A stretch of DNA of 64,000 nt from Maribacter cobaltidurans (lineage in GTDB: Bacteria > Bacteroidota > Bacteroidia > Flavobacteriales > Flavobacteriaceae). The notes under the pieces were generated by a model. It was not told the DNA's origin. It worked only from the letters and a program-made list of their open reading frames with translations, and searched no databases. The stretch lies in the NCBI RefSeq assembly GCF_002269385.1, contig NZ_CP022957.1:1483001-1547000 (forward strand), read 5' to 3'. The position numbers and the translations under genes were made by a program. Each line of letters begins with the position of its first letter. Within the stretch, counting starts at the first letter, position 1. Shown piece by piece: positions 16,367 to 25,896 of this stretch.

Positions 16367-16882
16367 CTATTTTTCTGATACCAGTTTTAATTCCATTAAA
16401 TTCTTTTGTACACCTTTATCTAAATTCTTTTGGAAATATCCAGTAAAAAGGTTTGGGAAAACACCTTGAAGACTTTCTTCTACATAAACCTCCGTTCCTT
16501 TTCCTGCACTTGACAGGAACCAGTTATGTATGGCTTTGGCTCCAATGGTATTTCCGGTCCATCCCAATTTTTCTTCGGGAATCATAGTATGAATTTGTGA
16601 ATTAAAGGATAAGCCTCCTGCCTTCCATTTAAATGCAACTCCTTCACCTAAATCTTGGTTCAAAATAGCTTGTGTAATATCAGATTGCCAGTTTGGCCAG
16701 TCATTGATATTCGTCAATAGCCCCCATACTTTTTCTTTTGGCGCATCTATATAAATATTGAAGCTTGATTGTACGGGTGCATTTTTGTTTATAGGAATAT
16801 TCATATCACCAATATTTTTGTTTCTTGTTCTATTTGTGTCATATTCAAACTGCTCGTAAATAAAAAAGGTCGCAATCAACAC
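16367..16882 (-). CDS. SRPBCC (START-like) protein with damaged N-terminal anchor
   Basis: The body is an SRPBCC/polyketide-cyclase-like domain: SFNIYIDAPKEKVWGLLTNINDWPNWQSDI, LGEGVAFKWKAGG, IHNWFLSSAGKGTEVYVEESL. The ORF opens only at TTG 16882 (MLIATFFIYEQF). Upstream in the same frame the bases read ATG AAA TGA, followed by AAA CTC ATT TAT GCA GTT TCA CTT GTT, encoding KLIYAVSLV..., an ideal membrane anchor. So a stop at codon 3, or a one-base shift after the next ATG (16910-16912), has broken the natural start. Ligand unknown. It may be expressed from TTG/GTG, or be a fresh pseudogene, or the site may hold a base error. Confidence 0.7.
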   Translation of the reverse strand: MLIATFFIYEQFEYDTNRTRNKNIGDMNIPINKNAPVQSSFNIYIDAPKEKVWGLLTNINDWPNWQSDITQAILNQDLGEGVAFKWKAGGLSFNSQIHTMIPEEKLGWTGNTIGAKAIHNWFLSSAGKGTEVYVEESLQGVFPNLFTGYFQKNLDKGVQKNLMELKLVSEK

Positions 16883-16933
16883 TGAAACAAGTGAAACTGC
16901 ATAAATGAGTTTTCATTTCATTTGCTTTTACCT

Positions 16934-17263
16934 TTATTCTAAAACTTGAGACGAAACCAGAAGCTTAAGCACGAAAACCCCATTTTTATCCTTATAGTTA
17001 TACCCTAGGGTGGTTTTATGTTCCCTAAAAACCTTCATGTCCGGACTGGTCATGAGATTATTAGTTAAAAAGGGCTCCATGGTACCCCTGAATGACAAGG
17101 TATCGATCTTTTTACCAATTCCCTTTTCAGGTTTATTGATGTTGGAATCTGGTATTTCAGTCACTATTGCAATGGATTCCGGTAAACGATACCCGCAACC
17201 GGAACAATACTTGGCCAGCGAGGAATTCTTGGCTCCACACTGTTTACATTCAAAACGCTCCAT
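16934..17263 (-). CDS. Zinc-ribbon protein
   Basis: A 109-residue protein starting with a zinc ribbon: CKQCGAKN (Cys6, Cys9) and YCSGCGYRLP (Cys20, Cys23). The rest (MEPFLTNNLMTSPDMKVF...GVFVLKLLVSSQVLE) matches nothing I know. Zinc-ribbon heads of this type (DZR-like) usually serve in binding rather than catalysis. Its ATG overlaps by one base the stop of a 45-codon ORF upstream (TAATG), so the two are probably translated together. Confidence 0.6.
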   Translation of the reverse strand: MERFECKQCGAKNSSLAKYCSGCGYRLPESIAIVTEIPDSNINKPEKGIGKKIDTLSFRGTMEPFLTNNLMTSPDMKVFREHKTTLGYNYKDKNGVFVLKLLVSSQVLE

Positions 17264-17400
17264 TATTTGGTAGAAAGAACCCCGTATTGATGGTCGTTCA
17301 CCAAGGTATCCTGCAGTGATGGAATACCCAAAAAACGGCCAAGATCATAATTGCTAAACTCACAAAAAGATTGGTTTTGAGGTCTTTGAAAAGATTTCAT
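17263..17400 (-). CDS. Small protein translationally coupled to the zinc-ribbon gene
   Basis: A 45-residue ORF (MKSFQRPQNQSFC...YGVLSTK) whose TAA shares its last base with the ATG of the zinc-ribbon gene. It shows one Cys, no signal peptide and no membrane segment. I do not recognise a family. The TAATG junction is the evidence that it is real. The 17401-17667 gap upstream of it shows nothing I can name. Confidence 0.45.
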   Translation of the reverse strand: MKSFQRPQNQSFCEFSNYDLGRFLGIPSLQDTLVNDHQYGVLSTK

Positions 17401-17667
17401 AATAAACACATATTAAGTTAACAATTTTTTGCTTGATTGATAAAGGCTCTAACCTCCCTCAGGGTGTACCCATTAAATCACAAAAGTGCAAAAACCTAGC
17501 CTACATATGTATTGTATTATCATGGGTAAATGTATAAAATAAATAGGTACAATAAACGTGTTTTAAATCCCTGGTGCGCAAAAAATTAAAGGCCCCATCA
17601 GAACATAAAAAACCTTTCCTCATCTATCTCATTTCATTGACTAATCAAAGAACAAAAGCGAATTGTT

Positions 17668-19023
17668 TCAAACCGCCAAATCATCCTTTATGATCTCAAG
17701 GGATGTTTTCGATTTGCGTTCCAACAAGGCGAAGCCAAAAGTAAGAACGCCCACCCGGCCTATGAACATTAACAGTATAACCAAACCCTTTCCCAGATCA
17801 GAAAGTTCACCAGTAATACCCGTGCTGAGACCTACAGTGCCTAAAGAAGATGCTACTTCAAATAGGATTTGCCGCAATTCGAATCTTTCGGTATAAGTCA
17901 ATAGGAAAGTGAACAGAAAAATGATACTCGTGTATAGAATAAATGTCGAAGTAGCCACATAGAGTCTTTCAAAAGGAATGATCCTATTTAAAAAGGTAAT
18001 TTCTCGCTGGCCGAACAACCTACTTTTGAGTATGGATATCATGGCCGTCAATGTCGTAATCTTCATACCGCCCGCTGTTCCTGATGGCGAGGCACCAATG
18101 TACATTAAGAATATCACCAGTAACAAAATGGGAAGGCTCAATCCCCCTGTGGGGATGGTATTAAAACCTACCGTTGTCATAGCGGTCATGGCCTGAAAAA
18201 AGGATTCCGTCAATTTTGAATCCGAATTTTGAATACTAGGTTCCGATGCATATACAAGGAGGGTTCCCAACCCCAGAAGCACCACGAAGCCATAGGTGAT
18301 GATTTTTGTGGTAAAGGAGATTTTTTTGGACCTACCGCTTATTCGATACCATAAATCAGTGATGACGATGAACCCTAAAGAACCCGCGATGGCCAATACG
18401 GATATAATGGTATTGACAAACACACTGTCGCTATACCCTTCAAAGCTGTCATTGAACAAGCCAAAACCAGCGGTACAAAAGGCCGAAACACTATGAAAAA
18501 TAGAGAACCAAATCGCTTTTAGGGTTTCCATGCCGGATTGTCTGAATGCAATAAAGAAGCAGATGGCCCCCAGTACTTCCATAACCACAGTAAAAACCAC
18601 CACACTCTTTAGGAAGTCCTTGATTTTTATAGCTTTAGGCATGGTAAACTCCGCACCCAATATTTTATTATGCCAAGCCGATATGTTACGCGTTGTAAAT
18701 AACAAGTAGTACGTTGTTAGCGTCATATAACCGATACCCCCTATTTGAAAAAGGGCCATTACAATGAGCTGTCCAAAAAAATTGTAGGAATCGTATAAAC
18801 TTACGGTTACGAGTCCGGTTGTAGATATGGCCGAAGTGGAAATGAACAAATTGTCTAACAGGCCGACACTGGTTTTATGAAAGATAGGGAGTGAGAGCAG
18901 TACAAACCCTACTAGAGTATACAGGAAGAAGCCCCATACCAAATTCATTTGGGGGGATTTGCTTATCTGTAACTTTTTATACCAGCGAATGAATTGCTCA
19001 ATCCGACTTTTCTTCTTTTTCAT
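17668..19023 (-). CDS. TrkH/KtrB-family potassium uptake channel subunit
   Basis: A 451-residue membrane protein with the fourfold M1-P-M2 repeats of the Trk/Ktr/HKT family. Selectivity-filter-like loops are visible in ISTTGLVTVSL, SAFCTAGFGLFND, TMTTVGFNTIPTGG and SLGTVGLSTGITG, each centred on the conserved Gly. The basic N-terminus (MKKKKSRIEQFIRW) is cytoplasmic. Such channels take up K+ together with a cytosolic RCK subunit (TrkA/KtrA), which is not next to it here. The gene is apparently monocistronic; the rimK-like gene lies 54 bases behind its start and on the same strand. Confidence 0.92.
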   Translation of the reverse strand: MKKKKSRIEQFIRWYKKLQISKSPQMNLVWGFFLYTLVGFVLLSLPIFHKTSVGLLDNLFISTSAISTTGLVTVSLYDSYNFFGQLIVMALFQIGGIGYMTLTTYYLLFTTRNISAWHNKILGAEFTMPKAIKIKDFLKSVVVFTVVMEVLGAICFFIAFRQSGMETLKAIWFSIFHSVSAFCTAGFGLFNDSFEGYSDSVFVNTIISVLAIAGSLGFIVITDLWYRISGRSKKISFTTKIITYGFVVLLGLGTLLVYASEPSIQNSDSKLTESFFQAMTAMTTVGFNTIPTGGLSLPILLLVIFLMYIGASPSGTAGGMKITTLTAMISILKSRLFGQREITFLNRIIPFERLYVATSTFILYTSIIFLFTFLLTYTERFELRQILFEVASSLGTVGLSTGITGELSDLGKGLVILLMFIGRVGVLTFGFALLERKSKTSLEIIKDDLAV

Positions 19024-19077
19024 TCCGCAAGTTTACGAATCACAAAAGTAGTTCGCATGCTTCAAAAAAGGTGCTTT

Positions 19078-20445
19078 CTAACTAAATTTTAGCTTCCTTT
19101 CAATCGCCTTGATCATTTCATTGGCTATGTCCTTGCCGGTAGCATTTTCAATCCCTTCCAGACCGGGAGAGGAATTTACCTCCAACAACAAAGGCCCTTT
19201 ATTGGAACGGATAATGTCCACACCGGCAACGGCCAGATTCAGTGCCTTGGAGGCCTTTAACGCCAATTTCTTTTCCTCTTGGGTAATCTTGATCATGGAA
19301 GCCTTACCCCCTTGATGGATATTGGCCCTAAACTCCCCTTTTTCCGCTTGGCGCTGCATACTCGCCACTACCTTGCCGTTGACGACAAAGCAACGGATAT
19401 CTTGGCCATTGGCCTCTTTGATAAACTCTTGCACCAAGATATTGGTGTTTACACTCTTGAAGGCATTGATCACACTTTCGGCTGCCTTGTTTGTTTCGGC
19501 CAAGACCACACCTTTTCCTTGGGTACTTTCCAATAATTTAATAATCAGAGGGGCTCCGTTCACCATTTTGATAAGATCCTTGGTATCCATGGGCGACTTG
19601 GCAAAACCCGTGATTGGAATATGAATATCATACTTTGAAAACAGCTGTGAGGCAAACAATTTATCCCGGGATTGGGTAATGGACTCCGCTGAGTTTTGGC
19701 AATACACCCCTAAATTATTGAATTGACGGATTACAGCACAGCCGTAAAAAGTGACGGCCGGTTTTATACGTGGAATAACGGCATCAAAATCCCTTAAAAT
19801 ATTCCCGCCTCGATATCGAATTTCCGGGGAATGGGCATCCAGTTTCATGTAAGCCTGTTCCACATTTAAAAATACGATTTCATGCCCACGGGCCTCGGCC
19901 GCTTCCATAAGGCGCTTGTTACTGTACAAATTGGGATTACTGGCCAACAAACCGATTTTCAATCCCGTTTTTTCCTTGTAATAAGGTTTATATTTTTCAC
20001 CGATTTCCTCCTCGGTAAAATCCTGTACCTGATAGTTAATTGCCGGGTTCACAATATAGCGATCTGTTAAGGCCTCACGTCCCAGAAGCATCCGGAACTC
20101 CATGGTGTCCCTATTCGCTAAAGTCAGTTCAATATCAAAGGTGTTATCCCCTAAGGTAACAGGCGTACGCACTACCAAACGTTCTTCGGAAATTCCGCTG
20201 GAGCTCTTCACCATTCTGCGGTCTATTAAACGGGCCTCACAGGTAATGGCAATACTTCGGTTTTCCTGTAAGGGGTTCACCTCAAACTTCACCCATTCCT
20301 GGGCACCTTTATTGAATATTTTTAAGTTGGTCGCTTGAATGGACGATGTCTTTGCCCCGGAATCCACCCTTGCCTTAATGGCCGGGACACCAAGCTCTTT
20401 AAAAATACACCACTCTTCACTTCCTATAATGTCTAAATTTTCCAA
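19078..20445 (-). CDS. rimK: RimB-RimK-like fusion (aspartic-type peptidase domain plus ATP-grasp ligase)
   Basis: A 455-residue fusion. Residues 1-140 form the retropepsin-like 'ATP-dependent zinc protease' domain (PF05618/RimB type): [12 protein letters not shown] with the catalytic-type Asp, then RTPVTLG and MLLGREAL. Residues 160-455 are an ATP-grasp ligase of the RimK family: [42 protein letters not shown] and [19 protein letters not shown]. RimK adds glutamates to the C-terminus of ribosomal protein S6; RimB in Pseudomonas trims or regulates this. The fusion suggests ligase and protease act as one modifying switch. The next gene (GNAT-nitrilase) ends two bases before its start, so they are co-transcribed. 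Confidence 0.88.
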   Translation of the reverse strand: MENLDIIGSEEWCIFKELGVPAIKARVDSGAKTSSIQATNLKIFNKGAQEWVKFEVNPLQENRSIAITCEARLIDRRMVKSSSGISEERLVVRTPVTLGDNTFDIELTLANRDTMEFRMLLGREALTDRYIVNPAINYQVQDFTEEEIGEKYKPYYKEKTGLKIGLLASNPNLYSNKRLMEAAEARGHEIVFLNVEQAYMKLDAHSPEIRYRGGNILRDFDAVIPRIKPAVTFYGCAVIRQFNNLGVYCQNSAESITQSRDKLFASQLFSKYDIHIPITGFAKSPMDTKDLIKMVNGAPLIIKLLESTQGKGVVLAETNKAAESVINAFKSVNTNILVQEFIKEANGQDIRCFVVNGKVVASMQRQAEKGEFRANIHQGGKASMIKITQEEKKLALKASKALNLAVAGVDIIRSNKGPLLLEVNSSPGLEGIENATGKDIANEMIKAIERKLKFS

Positions 20446-20447
20446 TG

Positions 20448-21974
20448 TTATTTTTTTCTTAGTTCAAAAATATCAGTTCTGCGGTCCCTAAGGTTGCGTA
20501 CCGCACCAAATTGATTCAATTCCCGCAACAGACTAATGTCCACGTTCGCAATCAATATCATTTCTGTATTGGGCGTTGCCTCTGCTTTGATTCCGTTGGT
20601 TGGAAAGGAAAAATCGCAGGGGGTGAACACCATACTTTGTGCAAACTGAATGTCCATGTTCTGTACGTTGGGCAAATTCCCTACACTACCTGCAATGGCC
20701 ACGTAGCATTCGTTTTCAATGGCCCTGGCCTGGGCACAATTTCGCACACGGGAATACCCGTTCTGCGTATCGGTCAGGAAGGGTACAAAAAGAATGTCCA
20801 CCCCTTCTTTGGCCAACAGCCGTGGAAGTTCTGGGAATTCCACATCGTAACAGATCAACACCCCAATTTTACCACAGTCGGTATCAAAGGCCTGTAATTT
20901 GGTGCCGCCCTGCATGCCCCATACCTTGGCCTCGTCCGGGGTCACATGCAATTTTTCATAGCGTTCCATGGTACCGTCCCTACGGCATAAATAGCCCACA
21001 TTGTACAGTCTACCATCAATGACTTCCGGCATGCTGCCTGTGATAATATTGATGTTATAGGTGATGGAAAATTCCGAGAATTTCTGTACCAAAACTTCGG
21101 TATGTTTGGCCAGCTCACGGATGGCGTCCGGAGTGCTCATATGGTTGTTTCCCGCCATTAAGGGCGCATTGAAAAACTCCGGAAATAGGGCAAAATCCGA
21201 TCGATACCCTGATACGGCATCGATAAAATATTCCGCCTGCTGCAAGAGTTCTTCAATATCCTTATACGGACGCATCTGCCATTGGATCAATCCTAAACGG
21301 ACGATGGTCTTGTTTACGGATACCGCTTCCGAAGGCTTTTGGTAATAAATGTTATCCCATTCCATGAGAATGGCGAAATCATTGGAATCCTTATCCCCTT
21401 CCAAATACCCCTTCATGACCTTGGAGGGGTGAAAATCGTTACTGATCTGAAAGTTCAATACGGGGTCCTCGATTTCCTTATGGCGTACCTTTTCAATATA
21501 CTGCTTTGGGGTAAGCTCGTTGGCATACTTATGAAAATTGGGCATCCTACCCCCAAAGACGATACTCCTTAGATTGAGCTTCTCACATAGTTCCTTACGG
21601 TAATCATATAACCTTCTGCCCAGACGCATGCCCCTAAAGCCAGGGACAATAAAAACATCGATACCGTAGAGCACATTGCCATCGTCTGAATGGGTATTAA
21701 AGGTATAGTTGCCCGTTACCTTCTTATAGGTATGACTCGTCTCGAATTTGGCATAATCCACAATAATGGAAAGGGCGCAACCTGCCAGTTTTCCATTGAT
21801 CTTAATGACTACCTGACCTTCGGGAAACTTCTTGATCAATCTATCGATTTCCTTTTCCGTCCAGAAAGCATCGTGCATATTCAGATAGGAAGATACCATG
21901 GCGGCCTTTAACTCCTTATAGTCCGAAAGGTTAAGGTACTCCAGTTCTATATTTTCAATTTCCTCTACTTTCAT
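20448..21974 (-). CDS. GNAT acetyltransferase - nitrilase-superfamily amidohydrolase fusion
   Basis: The start at the internal Met ([18 protein letters not shown], 21974) gives 508 residues; the longer ORF from 22067 adds a low-complexity leader. The N-terminal half is GNAT-like ([21 protein letters not shown] is the acetyl-CoA loop). The C-terminal half is a carbon-nitrogen hydrolase with the Glu-Lys-Cys triad in [21 protein letters not shown] and [13 protein letters not shown]. This fusion is known across Bacteroidetes; substrates are not established, an N-acyl or omega-amide being likely. It is transcribed together with the RimB-RimK-like gene, and a terminator (22114-22140) separates it from the polyamine operon. 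Confidence 0.88.
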   Translation of the reverse strand: MKVEEIENIELEYLNLSDYKELKAAMVSSYLNMHDAFWTEKEIDRLIKKFPEGQVVIKINGKLAGCALSIIVDYAKFETSHTYKKVTGNYTFNTHSDDGNVLYGIDVFIVPGFRGMRLGRRLYDYRKELCEKLNLRSIVFGGRMPNFHKYANELTPKQYIEKVRHKEIEDPVLNFQISNDFHPSKVMKGYLEGDKDSNDFAILMEWDNIYYQKPSEAVSVNKTIVRLGLIQWQMRPYKDIEELLQQAEYFIDAVSGYRSDFALFPEFFNAPLMAGNNHMSTPDAIRELAKHTEVLVQKFSEFSITYNINIITGSMPEVIDGRLYNVGYLCRRDGTMERYEKLHVTPDEAKVWGMQGGTKLQAFDTDCGKIGVLICYDVEFPELPRLLAKEGVDILFVPFLTDTQNGYSRVRNCAQARAIENECYVAIAGSVGNLPNVQNMDIQFAQSMVFTPCDFSFPTNGIKAEATPNTEMILIANVDISLLRELNQFGAVRNLRDRRTDIFELRKK

Positions 21975-22113
21975 CTCTTGAAATTCTTTTTTTTTGGAAG
22001 GTCTGATGTGTCCCGTGCTCGAATATTTATACGGTAACCAGCTCAAAAAAGTCTGGTTTAATGGCATGTTCCCTTATCGATTTACACCAAAACCGACCTT
22101 TGACAAAAAAGTA

Positions 22114-22140
22114 TGGGTTTAGGCAAAAAACCCAAACCCA
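22114..22140 (-). terminator. Terminator between the polyamine operon and the GNAT-nitrilase gene
   Basis: TGGGTTT and AAACCCA pair around GCAAAAAACC...; on the minus strand the stem is followed by TACTTTTTTG. It lies about 50 bases behind the stop of the acidic-protein gene. Confidence 0.6.
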
Positions 22141-22189
22141 ATAATCTCTCTATGTAATTGATGTACTTCCGGTTTGAGACGACCCAAGG

Positions 22190-22516
22190 TTAATCCACGT
22201 CATCTTCCCCATCCACCATGTCCTTGGGATCAGGCTCCATGATTGCATCTGGATCATCATCATCAAAATCCTCGTAATCGTCTTCATCGTAGTTTTCCAT
22301 CGTATACTCCAACTTGGCACTAATCTTTACCAAATATTTGGTGTCCTCCGTTAAAACCTCAACGGCCTCGATACGTTCACCTTGGGCATTTTTAAAGGAT
22401 ATGATATTACGATCATCATACCCATCAGGGTATCGCTCCACCAAAAGTTTCAGTACCTCGGGGGTCAACTTCTTGAAATCTACAATGACTCTTTTTAAAT
22501 GTGCGTTCTTGTCCAT
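22190..22516 (-). CDS. Small acidic protein at the end of the polyamine operon
   Basis: A 108-residue protein with a folded-looking N-terminal half (RVIVDFKKLTPEVLKLLVERYPDGY, VEVLTEDTKYLVKISAKLE) and a very acidic tail (DEDDYEDFDDDDPDAI). I know no family name. Similar small acidic ORFs occur beside polyamine genes in Flavobacteriaceae, by general recollection only. It starts five bases behind the deoxyhypusine-synthase-like gene, so it is in the operon. A polyanionic tail could bind polyamines; that is a guess. Confidence 0.65.
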   Translation of the reverse strand: MDKNAHLKRVIVDFKKLTPEVLKLLVERYPDGYDDRNIISFKNAQGERIEAVEVLTEDTKYLVKISAKLEYTMENYDEDDYEDFDDDDPDAIMEPDPKDMVDGEDDVD

Positions 22517-22521
22517 AATAA

Positions 22522-23502
22522 TTATAAGTCCAAAAGATAAGCAAAAATTAAAGGTGCAACAATGGTCGCATCACTTTCTATAATAAATTTAGGGGTGTCT
22601 ATATCCAGTTTTCCCCAGGTAATCTTTTCATTGGGTACGGCCCCGGAATAGGAACCATAACTGGTGGTACTATCACTGATCTGGCAGAAATAGCTCCAGA
22701 ATGGCGTATCCGTACGTTCCATATCCTGATACAGCATAGGGACCACACAAATAGGGAAATCCCCGGCTATACCTCCACCAATCTGGAAGAACCCGATACC
22801 GTTTTCGGAGTTATCGGTATACCAATCCGCCAAAAAGGTCATGTATTCAATTCCCGATTTCATGGTACTGGCCTTCAATTCTCCTTTTAAAACATAAGAG
22901 GCAAAAATGTTCCCCATAGTACTGTCTTCCCAACCCGGACAGATAATGGGCAGGTTTTTTTCCGCTGCAGCGTACATCCACGAGTCCTTCAAATCTATTT
23001 CATAATACTCCTCCAAAACACCGGAAAGTAGCATTTTGTACATAAACTCATGCGGTAGATAACGCTCTCCCTTATCATCTGCATCCTTCCATATTTTAAA
23101 AATATGTTTTTGCAGCCTACGGAAGGCTTCTTCCTCTGGAATACATGTATCCGTTACTCGGTTCAATCCTTTTTCCAACAGATCCCACTCCTCTTGTGGG
23201 GTAAGATCTCTATAGTTGGGTACACGCTTATAGTGCGAGTGCGCTACCAAATTCATGATATCCTCTTCCAGGTTGGCCCCGGTACACGAGATAATCTGCA
23301 CCTTGTCTTGGCGGATCATCTCCGCGAAAATTTTTCCCAATTCTGCCGTACTCATAGCCCCTGCCAAGGAAACCAACATCTTGGCTCCATTATTCAGTTG
23401 CTCCTCATACCCTTTGGCGGCATCCACCAAGGCGGCAGCATTGAAGTGTAAATAATATTTTTCAATAAAATTGGAGATTGCTCCCTTATTCTTCGTCATC
23501 AT
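22522..23502 (-). CDS. Deoxyhypusine-synthase-like protein
   Basis: A 326-residue protein of the deoxyhypusine synthase fold: LVSLAGAMSTAELG and SCTGANLEEDI for NAD binding, RYLPHEFMYKML, and near the C-terminus SGAVPNEKITWGKLD, where the Lys in WGK matches the catalytic Lys of eukaryotic DHS. Bacteria have no eIF5A to modify; bacterial members of this family are known or proposed to transfer an aminobutyl group between amines (homospermidine synthase-type chemistry). It overlaps the agmatinase gene by 17 bases and follows arginine decarboxylase, so its substrate is probably putrescine or spermidine made by those enzymes. The start may be the second Met. Confidence 0.88.
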   Translation of the reverse strand: MMTKNKGAISNFIEKYYLHFNAAALVDAAKGYEEQLNNGAKMLVSLAGAMSTAELGKIFAEMIRQDKVQIISCTGANLEEDIMNLVAHSHYKRVPNYRDLTPQEEWDLLEKGLNRVTDTCIPEEEAFRRLQKHIFKIWKDADDKGERYLPHEFMYKMLLSGVLEEYYEIDLKDSWMYAAAEKNLPIICPGWEDSTMGNIFASYVLKGELKASTMKSGIEYMTFLADWYTDNSENGIGFFQIGGGIAGDFPICVVPMLYQDMERTDTPFWSYFCQISDSTTSYGSYSGAVPNEKITWGKLDIDTPKFIIESDATIVAPLIFAYLLDL

Positions 23503-24424
23503 TAAATTTTAAACTATTGTTCGATTTATAGTCCACATCATAAGTGTTGTCATACTCCTCATCTGCGTCCTGTCCCATAAACTTATAACTCAACATCTTA
23601 TAATACAACTTTGCGGCAACAAAATCTGAGGATTTAGCCGATGGATTGGGGCAGAGTTCGACCAAATCGAACCCAACTACATTCTTTTCCTCGAAGACCT
23701 GCTTTAAAAACTCTAGGGTCTCGTACCAAAGAAGCCCGCCAGGTTCCGGTGTACCCGTAGATGGCATAATGGAAGGATCCAAGGCATCCAAATCAAAGGT
23801 AATGAAGACATTGTCTGTCATGGCCTCGATGACTTTATCCATCCAATACTCATCGGCTACCATTTCATGGGCGAAGAATGTTTTCTCTTCGTCCATAATC
23901 GTTTTTTCTATGGCATCCATGGAACGTATCCCAACTTGCACCAGATTGGTGGTCTGGCTGGCTTCGTGTAGGGCACAGGCATGGTTGTATTTTGTGCCAG
24001 CATAAGATTCCCTCAAATCTGCATGGGCATCTATATGCAATACGGTTAGGTTGTCAAAGCACTCGTTAAAAGCACGGATGGAACCAATGGAAATGGAATG
24101 CTCCCCTCCTACCAAGGTTACAAATTTATTTCGTTTTATATAGTCCTTTGTGATTTTGTGGACTTCGTTCACCATGGCTTCCGGCGAGGTGTGGCCCTCA
24201 ACGGCTTCTGCCAAGTAAATACCTTGTTCGTACACCTCGGTATCGGTCTCTATATCATAGCGCTCCATATTCTCAGAGGCTTCCAAAAAGGCCTTGGGTC
24301 CGTTTACCGTTCCCTTACCCCAAGTCGTGGTACCTTCATAAGGGACCGGAATCAAAATAACCTTAGCGGTTTCCAATTGTGCGAATTTGTCAGGTATACC
24401 TGCATAATTCTTTGATGTACTCAT
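23486..24424 (-). CDS. speB: Agmatinase
   Basis: A 312-residue ureohydrolase. All three Mn-binding motifs are present: GGEHSISIGS, HIDAHADLRES and TFDLDALDPSIMPSTGTPEPGG. The last form (SxxPxTGTPEPGG) is characteristic of agmatinases rather than arginases. It converts agmatine to putrescine and urea. Its 3' end overlaps the deoxyhypusine-synthase-like gene by 17 bases, and arginine decarboxylase lies 20 bases upstream: a compact arginine-to-putrescine operon in the cytoplasm. Confidence 0.93.
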   Translation of the reverse strand: MSTSKNYAGIPDKFAQLETAKVILIPVPYEGTTTWGKGTVNGPKAFLEASENMERYDIETDTEVYEQGIYLAEAVEGHTSPEAMVNEVHKITKDYIKRNKFVTLVGGEHSISIGSIRAFNECFDNLTVLHIDAHADLRESYAGTKYNHACALHEASQTTNLVQVGIRSMDAIEKTIMDEEKTFFAHEMVADEYWMDKVIEAMTDNVFITFDLDALDPSIMPSTGTPEPGGLLWYETLEFLKQVFEEKNVVGFDLVELCPNPSAKSSDFVAAKLYYKMLSYKFMGQDADEEYDNTYDVDYKSNNSLKFNDDEE

Positions 24425-24444
24425 TGTTTTAAAGTTTGAACAAA

Positions 24445-25896
24445 TTAATTAGATAGTTCTTTTTTGGCCTTTGCCGTTTTTTTATTTTTCTCTTTTTGAT
24501 ACTCCCCATAACCCAAAATTTCCAAAAGGTCCTGAGCAGTCTGTTGTGGACTGTATAACGTGGTTACCAATTCTCCCTTATCGTTCTTGTCAATAAGGAT
24601 ATGTTTGGGCTGCGGAATGAGGCAATGCTGTAAGCCCCCAAAGCCTCCTATAGTTTCCTGATACGCCCCGGTATTAAAGAAACCAATATACAAAGGCTTG
24701 TCCCTTTTGTATTTGGGCAAATAGATGGCGTTCATGTTCTGTTCGCTATTATAGTAATCGTCACTATCACAGGTTAATCCACCCAATAGAACCCTTTCAT
24801 ACTCATCGTTCCAACGGTTGATGGGCAACATGATAAAACGTTTGTTGATGGCCCAGGTATCGGGTAGGGTAGTAATGAAAGAAGAATCGATCATATTCCA
24901 TTTCTCACGATCGTTCTGCTGTTTCTGATAGAGAATTTCATAAATGGCTCCACCACTTTCCCCTACGGTAAAGCTCCCGAATTCCGTAAATATATTGGGA
25001 ACCGGTACGTCGGCCTCGGCACAGGCAATATTGATTTGGTTCAGGATTTCGTCCACCATATATTGGTAGTCATACTCAAAGGCCAAGGAATTCTTTATGG
25101 GAAATCCGCCACCGATATTAAGACTGTCCAAAGAAGGGCAAATCTTTTTAAGCCTTACGTAGACCTTAAGACATTTTACCAATTCGTTCCAATAATAGGC
25201 GTTGTCCCTTATACCGGTATTGATGAAAAAATGAAGCATCTTAAGTTCCACCTTATCGTTGTCCTTGATCTGGTTTTCGTAGAAAGGCACAATATTCTTG
25301 TACCCGATGCCCAGTCGTGAGGTATAAAACTCAAATTTTGGCTCTTCTTCCGAAGCAATGCGTATGCCCACCTTAAAGGTATCATTTATGCTATCCGATA
25401 AAAGGTCTATTTCCTCGTAGTTATCAATAATGGGGATACAGTTGTCATGCCCGTTATTGATCAACCTCGCGATATTCTCAATGTATTGTTCGCGCTTAAA
25501 CCCGTTGCAGATAACATAGGCATTATCCTTTAGTTTACCATCCTTTTTTAGCTGCTCTACAATGTTGATATCAAATGCAGAGGAAGTTTCAATATGTATT
25601 TCGTTCTTTAAGGCCTCATGCATTACATGTTGAAAATGGGAACTTTTGGTACAATAGCAATAATGGTATTTACCCTTGTAGTCGTTCTTTTTAATGGCTG
25701 TAGAAAACCAGTTTTTTGCCCTGGCAATATTTTCCGATATTTTGGGTAAATAGGTGAATTTCAAGGGACTTCCATACTCTTCCACCAGTTCGTTCAAAGG
25801 AATATTATGAAATTTCAAGTTGTCTCCATCCAGTTCAAATTCCTCTTGTGGAAAGAAATAGGTTTGATCGATCAGATCAATATATTTAGTATTCAT
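24445..25896 (-). CDS. speA: Arginine decarboxylase (fold-III PLP enzyme)
   Basis: A 483-residue member of the alanine-racemase-fold decarboxylases. The PLP-Lys region is HYCYCTKSSHFQHV; LDSLNIGGGFPIK holds the glycine loop for the phosphate; the C-terminal active-site half has the C-D motif in LGGLTCDSDDYY, and YIGFFNTGAYQETIGGFGG follows. The lack of the long insert of E. coli SpeA and the length near 480 fit the flavobacterial type. It makes agmatine for the agmatinase next door. It is the first gene of the polyamine operon; 480 bases without a gene lie upstream. Confidence 0.9.
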   Translation of the reverse strand: MNTKYIDLIDQTYFFPQEEFELDGDNLKFHNIPLNELVEEYGSPLKFTYLPKISENIARAKNWFSTAIKKNDYKGKYHYCYCTKSSHFQHVMHEALKNEIHIETSSAFDINIVEQLKKDGKLKDNAYVICNGFKREQYIENIARLINNGHDNCIPIIDNYEEIDLLSDSINDTFKVGIRIASEEEPKFEFYTSRLGIGYKNIVPFYENQIKDNDKVELKMLHFFINTGIRDNAYYWNELVKCLKVYVRLKKICPSLDSLNIGGGFPIKNSLAFEYDYQYMVDEILNQINIACAEADVPVPNIFTEFGSFTVGESGGAIYEILYQKQQNDREKWNMIDSSFITTLPDTWAINKRFIMLPINRWNDEYERVLLGGLTCDSDDYYNSEQNMNAIYLPKYKRDKPLYIGFFNTGAYQETIGGFGGLQHCLIPQPKHILIDKNDKGELVTTLYSPQQTAQDLLEILGYGEYQKEKNKKTAKAKKELSN

